Shown here: one piece after another, positions 33,903-42,638 of the stretch
Layout: every line of letters starts with the position of its first letter
Numbering within the stretch: position 1 is the stretch's first letter
Origin: Sphingobium sp. HWE2-09
GTDB taxonomy: Bacteria; Pseudomonadota; Alphaproteobacteria; Sphingomonadales; Sphingomonadaceae
Direction of reading: 5' to 3'
DNA: 64,000 nucleotides
NCBI RefSeq assembly: GCF_035989265.1
Contig: NZ_JAYKZX010000003.1
Coordinates: forward strand, 806,001-870,000
Made by a program: the position numbers and the translations under genes
Notes under the pieces: generated by a model
The model's input: the letters and a program-made list of their open reading frames with translations, nothing else
Databases searched by the model: none
Told to the model about the DNA's origin: nothing

Positions 33903-36190
33903 AGGTTGAAGCCCAGGCGCACGCCATAGGTGCGCGGCGGACGCAGCGTGCCGACGGGGAAGTCGAGGATCGGACGCGTGCCGGCGCGGGCCAGCACTTC
34001 CTTATCCTCGATATTGTTGACGAAGGCGGTGACGCTCCATTTGTCCTGCGGTCCTTCCAGCGTCAGGAACGCGTCGGACATCATGAAGCTGCCCTGCTTC
34101 TCCTCTTCGCGGAAGTTGGAGTTCATGTAGCGGCTGGATTCGATGTTCGAGCGTGCGCCCGCCACCAGCACCATGTCGCCGCCGACATGGAAGCTGTGCT
34201 GATAGCCCATGTTGATCGCCCATTTGGGCGAATTGACGGTGGGCTTGCCCGAACAGTCGATGTCGTAGAAGCGTGCGCCGTTGATGCCGGGATTGGCGAG
34301 CCGCGATCCGGTGGTCGTGCAGCCGGTAGTGACAGGCGCGCCGGTGGGCGAGAAGTTGGCGGTTTGCAGGCTCTTATATTTGCCGTTCAGATACTGGACG
34401 TTGAGGTTGAACAGATCGTCGCGGGTGGGCGCGAAGCGGGCCTCGACTTCTGAGCCGAAGATGCGCGACTTGCCCGCGTTGGTGGTGAGCGACCCTTGCG
34501 CGAAGATGCCATTGCCGGTCTGGACCCCGCCTACGAACGTGACCTGCTGGTCCTTATAGTCCCAGTAGAAGGCTTCGATATTGAGCTGCAGCTTGTTACC
34601 GAAGAAGCGGTTCTTGGTCCCGATCGTATAGGCGGTCAGGCTTTCCGGGCGGAAGCTGTTGTTGGGCGGTGCGGCGACGTAGAAGCCGCCCGATTTGAAG
34701 CCGGTGGCGACATTGGCATAAACCAGGGATGCGGGCCCGGCGTCGAATTCGACTCCCGCCTTCCAGGTGAATTTGGTGAAGGTCAGGTCGCCGGTGACCG
34801 GCGCGCCCAGCGGCGGATCGACCGGGCCGGGCAGGCCGCCCGCGACCGACGCGGTCAGCTGCGACTTGTCTTCCCGCGTGTAGCGCCCGCCACCGATCAG
34901 ACGCAGATTGTCCCTGAGGTCGAAGGTCAACTGACCGAAGGCCGCGAGGCTCTGCGTCTTGAGGCGGGGGGTGAAGCGGGTGGTGGAAATCCGGCCCTGG
35001 CGGAAATAGTTGAGCGTATCCTGCTGCTCGTTGAAGAAGAAGCCGCCCAGGACATAGCGTAACCGCTGGTCGGCGGCTGAGGTCAGCCGCGCTTCCAGCG
35101 ACATCTGTTCGGCATTATCCTGTATCTCGCCACGGAAGCCGGGCAGATAGGTGCGGAAATTCGCTTCCGACTTGCGCCAGGCTGGGATGACGGACAGCGT
35201 GGCAAAGCCCATGTCGCCATCGACCTGCGCGCTCAGCCCGTAGAAATGATTGTCGAGATAGCCGTCGCTGCCCGCATTTTCGATGCAGCCGCTGGCGATG
35301 AAGCCGCCCGCGCAGAAGGGTGGGGCGAATAGGGTGGAGGCATAGCCGTTAATCGCGGCGATCGCGCGCGGATCGGATATGCTGACCCGATCGTCGAGCG
35401 AGGGTACGGCGAACGCCTTGCTGGGTAGCAGGACCGCGCCGCTGCCCTTGCCGCCCTGATGATAATAGTCGCCTACAATGTTGATCGACCAGATGTCCGA
35501 TGGCTTGAGCAGGAAGGAGGCGCGCACCGCTTCGCCCTTGTCATCGTCATAACCATCGGAAATATAGCCGTCGCGATCGACCACCTGGCCCGCGACGCGC
35601 AGCGCGGCGATCTCCCCGAACGGGACGTTGACGGCTAGGAAGCCCTTCTTGCTGTCGTAATTGCCATATTCGGCCAGACCTTCGACGCCGAATTTGCCGA
35701 GGACAGGCTTCTTGGGCAGGACGTTGATCGCGCCGCCGGTCGCGTTGCGGCCGTAGAGCGTGCCCTGCGGCCCCTTGACCACTTCGACCCGTTCCAGATC
35801 GTAGAAGACACCGGCAGGCGCGGTCGGGCGGCCGACATAGACGCCGTTGAAATTGAAGGCGATCGCGTTTTCGGAGAAGCTGTTCTGCGAATTGGTGCCG
35901 ACGCCGCGCAGGAAGAAGCTGGTCGTGCCGCCGGTAGGCTGCACGACGAGCGCGGGCACGAGTTTACCAAGGTTCGACGTTTCGGTGATGCCGGAGCGGG
36001 TCAGGTCGTCTCCAGTCACGGCGGTGATGGCGATGGCTGCCCGTTGCAGGCTTTCCTCGCGCCTTTGAGCGGTCACGACGATTTCTTCCAGTCCACCGTC
36101 CGACGCCTGCGTATCTGTATTTTGCGCCATGGCGACCTGCGGCATGATCCCGCCGACCAGCATCGTGGCGCACCAAAAAATGCTCTTCAT
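33899..36190 (-). CDS. TonB-dependent receptor heading the aromatic catabolic operon
   Basis: An outer-membrane receptor of 763 residues. The start at 36190 follows GGGAGGATAT. The signal peptide ends QVAMAQ near residue 23, the TonB-box-like EEIVVTAQRREES follows, then a plug with SFFLRGVGTNSQNS and GPQGTLYGRNATGGAINVLPK, and a barrel ending YGVRLGFNL. The plug is of the type common in sphingomonad receptors for small hydrophobic compounds. It is first in the operon that continues with the MBL hydrolase and ring-cleavage genes, so it probably imports the aromatic growth substrate. It is divergent from the NodD-like regulator. Confidence 0.88.
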   Translation of the reverse strand: MKSIFWCATMLVGGIMPQVAMAQNTDTQASDGGLEEIVVTAQRREESLQRAAIAITAVTGDDLTRSGITETSNLGKLVPALVVQPTGGTTSFFLRGVGTNSQNSFSENAIAFNFNGVYVGRPTAPAGVFYDLERVEVVKGPQGTLYGRNATGGAINVLPKKPVLGKFGVEGLAEYGNYDSKKGFLAVNVPFGEIAALRVAGQVVDRDGYISDGYDDDKGEAVRASFLLKPSDIWSINIVGDYYHQGGKGSGAVLLPSKAFAVPSLDDRVSISDPRAIAAINGYASTLFAPPFCAGGFIASGCIENAGSDGYLDNHFYGLSAQVDGDMGFATLSVIPAWRKSEANFRTYLPGFRGEIQDNAEQMSLEARLTSAADQRLRYVLGGFFFNEQQDTLNYFRQGRISTTRFTPRLKTQSLAAFGQLTFDLRDNLRLIGGGRYTREDKSQLTASVAGGLPGPVDPPLGAPVTGDLTFTKFTWKAGVEFDAGPASLVYANVATGFKSGGFYVAAPPNNSFRPESLTAYTIGTKNRFFGNKLQLNIEAFYWDYKDQQVTFVGGVQTGNGIFAQGSLTTNAGKSRIFGSEVEARFAPTRDDLFNLNVQYLNGKYKSLQTANFSPTGAPVTTGCTTTGSRLANPGINGARFYDIDCSGKPTVNSPKWAINMGYQHSFHVGGDMVLVAGARSNIESSRYMNSNFREEEKQGSFMMSDAFLTLEGPQDKWSVTAFVNNIEDKEVLARAGTRPILDFPVGTLRPPRTYGVRLGFNL

Positions 36191-36298
36191 ATATCCTCCC
36201 CATTACGCCCCGATCTTCGCGGGGATGGCCAAAGGGGTGACATGTTTTGAAAAAGCAGTAAAATGGATGATATGTGTTGAAATTAATCAATAGGATTC
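36191..36298. promoter_or_regulatory. Divergent control region for the NodD-like regulator and the catabolic operon
   Basis: This 108-nt gap carries two direct copies of ATGTKTTGAAA (36242 and 36272) spaced exactly 30 nt, about three helical turns. It also has an interrupted repeat CCCCG-ATCTT-CGCGGGG with ATC-N8-GAT (36213-36226), close to the ATC-N9-GAT half of NodD sites. Direct repeats on one helix face fit a LysR-type tetramer site. No clean -35/-10 pair is evident. Confidence 0.45.
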
Positions 36299-37231
36299 AT
36301 GATCGTGAGGCTGGACCGGTTTGACCTCAATCTTCTGGTGGCGTTCGACATATTGGTGGAAGAGCGCAACGTCACCCGTGCCGCCAAGCGGCTGAACCTG
36401 ACGCAATCGGCGATGAGCGCGGCTTTGCGCCGATTGCGCGAGGCCTTTGCCGACGAGATCCTGGTGCAGCATGGCAAGAAGATGATCCCGACCGCAGCAG
36501 CCCTTTCGCTGGCACCGGAAATCTCCACGGTGGTCGCGGAGTTGCGCGGGATCATCGCGCGCGGCCTGACCTTCGATCCGGCGCACAGCCAGCGTATCTT
36601 CCGGATCGTGGCGTCGGACTATGTCACGACGGTGCTGATCGGCCCGATGCTGGCGAAATTGCAGCGATCGGCCCCCGACGTGCGGATCGAGATCACGCTG
36701 CCGCGCAACGACATCCACGCCCGGCTGGAAGATGGCGAACTGGACTTCATCGTGGCGCCCGAGCGTTTTCTGGAAGGGCCGCATCCGCGCGAATTATTGT
36801 TCGAGGAACGCCATGTCGTAGTGGGGTGGTCCGGCAATCCGATCATGCAGCAACCGTTGACAGAGGATCTTTATTATAGCGCCGGCCATGTTGCGGTCAG
36901 CGTGTCGCGCGATGGCACCTTCATTGAAAATCATCTGCGCGAACAGGGCGACCGTCGGCGGATCGAGGTGATCTGCGCGGCGTTCAGCCAGGCGGCGTGG
37001 ATGCTGCCGGGCACGACCAGGCTGGCGCTGATGCACGAGCGGCTGGCGAAAGTGATGGCGTCGATATTGCCGTTGCGCGTCGTGGACCCACCGATCGATC
37101 TGCCGGTGATGCGCGAAATGCTGCAATATCATCATGCGCGTTCGGGCGACACGGGCCTGACATGGATGCGTCATCAATTGCGGGATGCGGTGGCGGAGCG
37201 GACGACGCATGGGGGCATGGCCGAGGGCTGA
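36299..37231 (+). CDS. LysR-family transcriptional regulator, NodD-like
   Basis: A regulator of 310 residues. The start ATG 36299 has TAGGA a few nt upstream. RFDLNLLVAFDILVEERNV (8-25) and the winged helix SQ-type LNLTQSAMSAALRRLRE (33-48) match the NodD/NahR/LinR branch. The sensor domain keeps features of NodD proteins: GELDFIVAPE, an AGHVAVS stretch, RRIEVICAAFSQAAWMLPGT and LPLRVVDPPIDLPVMREMLQYH. That branch commonly responds to flavonoids or related aromatic compounds. It is divergent from the eight-gene catabolic operon and is its probable activator. The inducer is inferred, not shown. Confidence 0.9.
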   Translation: MIVRLDRFDLNLLVAFDILVEERNVTRAAKRLNLTQSAMSAALRRLREAFADEILVQHGKKMIPTAAALSLAPEISTVVAELRGIIARGLTFDPAHSQRIFRIVASDYVTTVLIGPMLAKLQRSAPDVRIEITLPRNDIHARLEDGELDFIVAPERFLEGPHPRELLFEERHVVVGWSGNPIMQQPLTEDLYYSAGHVAVSVSRDGTFIENHLREQGDRRRIEVICAAFSQAAWMLPGTTRLALMHERLAKVMASILPLRVVDPPIDLPVMREMLQYHHARSGDTGLTWMRHQLRDAVAERTTHGGMAEG

Positions 37232-37242
37232 TCCGGCCAGGA

Positions 37243-38566
37243 TCACCGCACGCACGGCACCGTCACTATGGCTCGTACGCCGCCAAGGTCGCTCGTCGCC
37301 AATTGCAGCGTGCCGCCATATAGGGTGATGAGGTCGCGCACGATCGCCAGGCCAAAACCATAGCCCGTGGCGCTCTCATCCAGGCGAATGCCCGATGTCA
37401 TCGCCAATTCACGCTGGTCCGGGGGAATGCCGGGGCCGTCATCATCGATGGCGATCATGGCATGGCCTTCGTCCAGCCTGGTCGTCACGCTGACGGTGGT
37501 GCGGGCGTGGCGCGCCGCATTGTCGAGCAGATTGCCGATGATTTCCGTCAGGTCATGAACATCCACCGCCACGGCCAGATCGTCGGGTATGTCGGCGCTG
37601 ATCGAGACATGGCGATGGAGCGCGCCGATCGTCGCCACTAGATCGGCGATCACCGGGGCGGCCAGCGTGGTGGCGCGCCGACCCACGGCCGCCGTCCGGG
37701 CGCGGGCCAGATGATGGCGAATGACGCCGTCGATCCGCCGGACCTGCGCCGATGCGACCGGATCGTCACCGACGGTCAGCGCTAATGTCGCCACCGGCGT
37801 CTTGAGCGCATGGGCAAGGTTGGCGGCGGACGCGCGGGCGGAAGCCAGCGCCGCCGCGCTGTCGGTCGCCAGCGCATTGAGTTCAACCGCCAGCGGCTTG
37901 AGTTCGGCGGGCTGATCCTCATCCACCGCCTGTCGGGCGCCGCGACGGATGCCCGCGACCTGATCCCGCAGCGCCAGGATCGGTCGCAGCCCGAGCCGCA
38001 ACTGCACGAAAGCGGCGATGGCGAAAATGCCCGCCAGCGTCAGCATCACCGTCAGCAAGGGCACGAGCGCAGAGCGGATCGGGCGCGCGATGACGCCCGG
38101 GGGCGCGGCGGCGGACAGGAGCACCGCCCCTGCGGATGTGTCGATGGTGACGGCGCGGGCGTGGACCGGGCCTTCGCGACCTTCTCCCTCGACCGGCATG
38201 GGGGACGGTAGAGCTGGTTTGTCCATGCCCAAAGGTCCGCCCGGCGGGGGGCGGCAGCGGCGTAGGTGCCAATGCGGGAAAGTCCGCCGATCCGGCGTGC
38301 CCGCGTGGCCCGGTGATGCGCCAGCGCCAGCCCGGGCCACCGCTCAGCACGGCGAGCCTTTGTTCGATGCGCGCCCGGTCGATCGACCCGTCATCGCGCA
38401 CCGCGCTCGCCATCACGGCGAGCTGCGCGTCGAGCCGCTGGTCCAGACCCTGGGTGACGAAGCGTTCCAGGATGCCCAGCATCGCCCAGCCTGCAATGGT
38501 GAGCGCAGCCAGCGTCGCGATGGCGGCCATCACGATCATGCGGGTGCGCAGCGACCAGTTTTTCAT
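37243..38566 (-). pseudogene. PhoQ-like sensor histidine kinase, frameshifted
   Basis: From ATG 38566 (overlapping the regulator stop as ATGA) the frame encodes a membrane anchor (RTRMIVMAAIATLAALTIAGW), a periplasmic sensor and a proline stretch. The frame breaks at the run of six G at 38247-38252. In the next frame the protein continues with GGPLGMDKPALPSPM, a second membrane segment, HAMP, the H-box NLAHALKTPVATL, the N-box EIIGNLLDNAARHA and G-boxes DDDGPGI and GYGFGLAIV, ending at 37243. Removing one G from the run rejoins it into 440 residues; the total of 1324 nt is one more than a multiple of three. The H-box HALKTP is of PhoQ type. A sequencing error is likely, otherwise the kinase is inactivated. 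Confidence 0.82.
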
Positions 38567-39234
38567 GCGCTTTGCTGCCCGCACGTGACGCGATAGCCGC
38601 GCCCGCGCACCGTTTCGATCAGGTCCGCGCCGATCTTGCGACGCAGGCGGCCGATGATCACCTCCAGGCTGTTGGAATCGACGTCGGCATCGCCTTCATA
38701 GACATGCTCCAGCAGATCGAGCCGTTCCACCACCACCTCCCGCCGCAGGATGAGGTGCGACAGCACGCGCCATTCGAACGCGGTGAGGCGAAGCGGCATC
38801 CCGTCCAGTTCGAACTGCCCGGTCTGGCTTTCGAACGATAGCGGGCCGCAGGCGATGCGCGACTGCGCATGACCCGCCGCCCGCCGCACGAGCGCGCGCA
38901 GCCGCATCATCAATTCCTCGACACGAAAAGGTTTGGTCAGATAGTCGTCGGCGCCCGCCTTGAACGCGGATACCTTGTCGGCCCAGGCTTCCCGCGCGGT
39001 CAGGACAAGTACGGGCAGGTCGCGGCCAGCCTCCCGCCATGCCGCCAGCACCCTGGCGCCGTCCTGCCCCGGCAGGCCGAGGTCGAGCACGGCTGCGTCG
39101 TAATTTTCGGTATCGCCTAGATGCTGCGCGTCGATGCCGTCGCGCACCATATCCACGGCGCAGTTTTCCGACCGCAGCGCGCGGGCAATCGCTTCGCCCA
39201 GATCGGGATCGTCTTCCACCAGCAGGATGCGCAT
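38563..39234 (-). CDS. OmpR/PhoP-family response regulator
   Basis: A response regulator of 223 residues. The receiver has the acidic pocket VEDDPD (7-12), the phosphorylation site Asp51 in VLDLGLPG, the T/S switch LVLTAREAW and the lysine in LTKPFRVEEL. The C-terminal winged helix ends with VIIGRLRRKIGADLIETVRGRGYRV. Its stop overlaps the histidine kinase start by 4 nt. It is divergent from the proline-rich exported protein at 39342 and may regulate it, an arrangement seen for PhoP-type systems with a small periplasmic accessory protein. Confidence 0.93.
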   Translation of the reverse strand: MRILLVEDDPDLGEAIARALRSENCAVDMVRDGIDAQHLGDTENYDAAVLDLGLPGQDGARVLAAWREAGRDLPVLVLTAREAWADKVSAFKAGADDYLTKPFRVEELMMRLRALVRRAAGHAQSRIACGPLSFESQTGQFELDGMPLRLTAFEWRVLSHLILRREVVVERLDLLEHVYEGDADVDSNSLEVIIGRLRRKIGADLIETVRGRGYRVTCGQQSA

Positions 39235-39341
39235 CGTGTCGCTCTACCTCCACCGCTTAAACCGAAGCTGAACCGATAGGTTCAGCGGGGGTGGGGCACG
39301 ACTCGTTAGAAAGGGGCCATCGACAACCAAGGAGATATGAG

Positions 39342-40007
39342 ATGGTCGACTGGAAACGTCCAATGGTGCGGGTTTCGCGCCGGACAAGAGTGATGACGGG
39401 CGCGGTTGCGCTGCTGGCGCTGGGCGCGGCGGGCGGGGCAGGGGCGGTGTCGCTGACCCGGCCCGCGATAGAGATGGCGCCGACCGTGCCGACGGCGATC
39501 GCCCGGCTGCCGCAGACAAGCGGTATCGTGACGGTGAAGGGGCGGGTCGCCGAAGTCTATGGCAACCGCTTCGTGGTGCAGGACGGCAGCGGACGCACGC
39601 TGGTCGATGCCGGTCGCGAAGGGGGAAGCGCCGTCCGCACCGGCAGCGGTCTGACCGTACAGGGTCGCTATGATGACGGGCAATTGCGCGCCTCCTATCT
39701 TGTCGATCCGCAGGGACAGGTCGAGGCTGTGGACGGACGCCCGCCCCATGGTGGTCCGGCTGGACCCGGCGGTCCGGACGGTCCGCGTGGCGATGGCCCG
39801 CCGCCGCCTCCGCCGCCACCCCCGGGCGCAGGCGCACCCCCGCCGCCCCCACCCCCTCCGGGCGGGACGGGCGCAGTACCGCCGCCGCCGCCGCAGGGTG
39901 GCAATCCGCCGCCCCCGCCCATGACGCAGGGTACGCCGCCACCAGCCCCCGTGGACGGTCGTGCGCCCCCACCGCCGCCCGCACCGGCTGCTACCCCGCG
40001 CCGCTGA
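39342..40007 (+). CDS. Exported protein with OB-fold-like domain and long poly-proline tail
   Basis: A protein of 221 residues. ATG 39342 follows AAGGAG with a 7-nt spacer. An N-terminal membrane or signal segment (TGAVALLALGAAGGAGAV) is followed by a small beta domain, SGIVTVKGRVAEVYGNRFVVQDGSGRTLVDAG split over residues 60-90, resembling bacterial OB-fold/DUF5666-type periplasmic modules. From about residue 125 to the end the chain is almost only Pro, Gly and Ala with several runs of 5-9 prolines, which would need EF-P for translation and could span the periplasm or bind a partner. It is divergent from the PhoPQ-like system. Function unknown. Confidence 0.75.
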   Translation: MVDWKRPMVRVSRRTRVMTGAVALLALGAAGGAGAVSLTRPAIEMAPTVPTAIARLPQTSGIVTVKGRVAEVYGNRFVVQDGSGRTLVDAGREGGSAVRTGSGLTVQGRYDDGQLRASYLVDPQGQVEAVDGRPPHGGPAGPGGPDGPRGDGPPPPPPPPPGAGAPPPPPPPPGGTGAVPPPPPQGGNPPPPPMTQGTPPPAPVDGRAPPPPPAPAATPRR

Positions 40008-40020
40008 ACCTGAAGAGAGC

Positions 40021-40045
40021 CGCCACGTCCCAGCGGGACGTGGCG
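40021..40045 (+). terminator. Stem-loop after the proline-rich protein gene
   Basis: CGCCACGTCCC-AGC-GGGACGTGGCG is a perfect 11-bp stem with a 3-nt loop, 13 nt after the stop codon. It is followed by ATTTCC rather than a full T-run, so termination is likely but may be incomplete. It separates this gene from the transporter gene at 40120. Confidence 0.6.
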
Positions 40046-40119
40046 ATTTCCATCATGGCGGCCGGATATTTATTCTACCGCCAGAGTTGTGCCCCCGCGA
40101 TCATCCTCGGAGACTGACG

Positions 40120-41397
40120 ATGGCATCGGTTCCACTCGGCACTATGACGGTCTCCTCGACGGATCGCACGCGCGCGACCCGATCCTTGCAGGCGTTGAAT
40201 TTCTTCATGGCCGACATGCAGGCCGGGATCGGCCCGTTTCTGGGCGTCTTCCTGCAACAGCGCGGCTGGCAGACCGGTCCGATAGGGTCGGTGATGACGG
40301 CGGGCGGCGTCGCGGGCATGCTGATGACCGCCCCGGCCGGCGCGTTCATCGACCATACCACCCGGAAGCGCTGGGTGGTCGTGATCACCGGCATCTGCAC
40401 GCTCCTCGCCTCCTTCCTGATCCTGTGGTCGCAGTCGGGCGTGGTGGTGACTGTCAGCCAAGTCGCGACCGCGATCGCGGGCGCGGCGATCGGCCCGGCG
40501 GTCGCGGGCATGACGCTGGGCGTGGTGCGGCAACGCGGCTTCAACGACCAGAATGGCCGCAATCAGGCGTGGAACCACGCAGGCAATATGGTGGGGGCCG
40601 GTCTGTCCGGCTGGCTGGGCTGGGCCTATGGCATGACCGCCATCTTCTACCTCGCCGCCGTCTTCGGCGTGCTGGCGATCATCGCGGTTCTCTCCATGCC
40701 CGAACGCGCGATCGATCACCGCGCCGCGCGCGGGCTGGAAGGGAGTGATGGCGGGGAAGATGACGCCAGCCAGGCGGAAGCGTTCAAGGTCTTGCTGCGC
40801 AACAAACCGATGATGGTGCTGGCCCTTTCGCTCGCCTTCTTTCATTTGGGCAATGGGGCGATGCTGCCGCTTTATGGCCTTGCCGTCGTCGGGGCGGGCA
40901 AGGGCGACGCGTCGATGTTCACCGCCACCACCGTGATGGTCGCGCAGGCGGTGATGATCCTGGCGAGCATATTGGCGATGAAGATGGTATCCGCGCGCGG
41001 CTATTGGCTTGTGCTGCTGATATCTTTTGCCGCTCTCCCGCTGCGCGGCATCATCGCGGGCAGCGTGATCGAACATTGGGGCGTCTGGCCGGTGCAGGCG
41101 CTCGATGGTATCGGGGCGGGATTGCAGAGCGTGGCAGTGCCGGGACTGGTCGCCTGCCTGCTCGATGGAACGGGGCGCGTCAATGTGGGGCAGGGGGCGG
41201 TAATGACGGTGCAGGGACTGGGGGCGAGCCTGTCGCCCGCGATCGGCGGATGGCTGGCGCAATTGCTGGGCTATCATATCGCCTTTTTCGTGCTGGGCGG
41301 TTTCGCGTTGGCGAGCCTGGCGCTGTGGATCGGTTTTGCCGGAATGCTGCGTCCCGCCTGCGCGGGGACGCCTGTCGATGGCGATAGATCCCGGTGA
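40120..41397 (+). CDS. MFS transporter
   Basis: A permease of 425 residues with about twelve membrane helices. ATG 40120 follows CGGAG with an 8-nt spacer; the long upstream frame is non-coding. Typical MFS features are the RSLQALNFFMADMQAGIGPF entry helix, the loop GAFIDHTTRKRW between helices 2 and 3 and GPAVAGMTLGVVRQRGFNDQ, with a second half starting NKPMMVLALSLAFF. Its stop overlaps the GTG of the ArsB-type gene, so the two are probably co-translated. Efflux of a drug, metal-conjugate or aromatic acid is possible. The substrate is not evident. Confidence 0.82.
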   Translation: MASVPLGTMTVSSTDRTRATRSLQALNFFMADMQAGIGPFLGVFLQQRGWQTGPIGSVMTAGGVAGMLMTAPAGAFIDHTTRKRWVVVITGICTLLASFLILWSQSGVVVTVSQVATAIAGAAIGPAVAGMTLGVVRQRGFNDQNGRNQAWNHAGNMVGAGLSGWLGWAYGMTAIFYLAAVFGVLAIIAVLSMPERAIDHRAARGLEGSDGGEDDASQAEAFKVLLRNKPMMVLALSLAFFHLGNGAMLPLYGLAVVGAGKGDASMFTATTVMVAQAVMILASILAMKMVSARGYWLVLLISFAALPLRGIIAGSVIEHWGVWPVQALDGIGAGLQSVAVPGLVACLLDGTGRVNVGQGAVMTVQGLGASLSPAIGGWLAQLLGYHIAFFVLGGFALASLALWIGFAGMLRPACAGTPVDGDRSR

Positions 41398-42638
41398 CGC
41401 TGGTCAACGGCGCGATCTGGGGGATCGCCGCCCTGTCCACCGCAGGCGTGATCGTGCGCCCGATGCGGCTGCCGGAATGGATATGGGCGGTGGTGGGCGC
41501 GGTGCTGCTGGTCGCGCTGGGGCTGATCCCCGTCGTCCTGGCGGGCGCGGCCGTGATGAAAGGCCTCGACGTCTATCTCTTCCTGATCGGCATGATGGTG
41601 TTGAGCGAGACAGCGCGGTTGCATGGCGTGTTCGATTGGGTAGCCGCCTGGTCGGTCGCCCATGCGCGCGGGTCCGCGACCCGGCTCTTCACCTTGGTCT
41701 ATCTGGCCGGGGTGGTGGTGACGATCTTCCTCTCCAACGATGCGACCGCCGTGGTGCTGACGCCCGCCGTGTTCGCCGTCGCGCGCAAGGCGAAGGTCGA
41801 TCCGCTGCCCATGTTGCTGGCCTGCGCCATGGTCGCCAATGCGGCGAGCTTCGTCCTGCCCATTTCCAATCCCGCCAATCTCGTTCTTTATGGCGGGCAT
41901 ACGCCGCCGTTGGGCGCATGGCTCTGCTCTTTCGCGCTGCCATCGATCGGCGCGATCGTGGCGACCTATGTCGCGCTGCGCTTCATGGAGCGGGCGCGGT
42001 TGACCGGCGGTTGCGCGATGGCGAGCGAGCGGGTGGCGCTCGACGCGGGGGGCAAGGTGGCGCTGGGCGGCATCCTCGCCACCGCATTGCTGCTGCTGAT
42101 CGTATCGGCCTTCGATATCCCGCTCGGGCTACCCACGGCGATCGCGGGAACGCTGACCGCGTTCGGAGTCAGTGCGTTGCGTCGGCGCTCGCCCTGGCCG
42201 CTATGGGGCGGCGTCGCCTGGGGCGTGTTGCCGCTGGTGGCGGGGCTGTTCGTATTGGTCGAGGCGCTCGACCGGACCGGCGCTTTTGCGCCGATCGTGT
42301 CGGCGCTGCACGATGCGGCGCGGGAACCGACGTCCGGCGCGCTGGCGTCCGGCACGATCCTGGCGTTCGCCTCCAACCTCATCAACAACCTGCCCGCCGG
42401 GCTGATCGCCAGCACCGCCATCGCGCGGGCGCAGCCGCCGCAGGGCATTATCGACGCGCTATTGATTGGCGTGGACCTGGGGCCGAACCTGTCGGTCACC
42501 GGATCGCTGGCGACGATCCTGTGGCTGCAGGTCATCCATCGCGAGGGCGAGGATATCGGCTTCTGGCGATTTGCGAAGGTGGGCGCGGTGGCGATGCCGC
42601 TGGCGCTGGCGGCGGCGCTGTTGCTGCGATCGGTTTGA
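41394..42638 (+). CDS. arsB: ArsB/SLC13-type anion transporter, probable arsenite efflux permease
   Basis: A protein of 414 residues starting at GTG 41394, overlapping the previous stop. Around eleven membrane helices are visible. ArsB-family marks include MKGLDVYLFLIGMMVLSE, VTIFLSNDATAVVLTPAVFAVARK and FVLPISNPANLVLYGG in the first half, and ASNLINNLPAGLIA and GVDLGPNLSVTGSLATILW in the second. These are the paired SNDATA/NPAN and NNLPA/GPNLS motifs of the ArsB/NhaD superfamily. No arsR, arsC or arsH is adjacent, so arsenite as the substrate is likely from family but not supported by context. Confidence 0.8.
   Translation: MTLVNGAIWGIAALSTAGVIVRPMRLPEWIWAVVGAVLLVALGLIPVVLAGAAVMKGLDVYLFLIGMMVLSETARLHGVFDWVAAWSVAHARGSATRLFTLVYLAGVVVTIFLSNDATAVVLTPAVFAVARKAKVDPLPMLLACAMVANAASFVLPISNPANLVLYGGHTPPLGAWLCSFALPSIGAIVATYVALRFMERARLTGGCAMASERVALDAGGKVALGGILATALLLLIVSAFDIPLGLPTAIAGTLTAFGVSALRRRSPWPLWGGVAWGVLPLVAGLFVLVEALDRTGAFAPIVSALHDAAREPTSGALASGTILAFASNLINNLPAGLIASTAIARAQPPQGIIDALLIGVDLGPNLSVTGSLATILWLQVIHREGEDIGFWRFAKVGAVAMPLALAAALLLRSV

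Noticed and set aside
39750..39990. Low-complexity C-rich tract as a non-coding G-quadruplex-type element
   Set aside because: The tract is in frame with the OB-fold protein and encodes its proline tail; a structural DNA role is possible but not supported separately.
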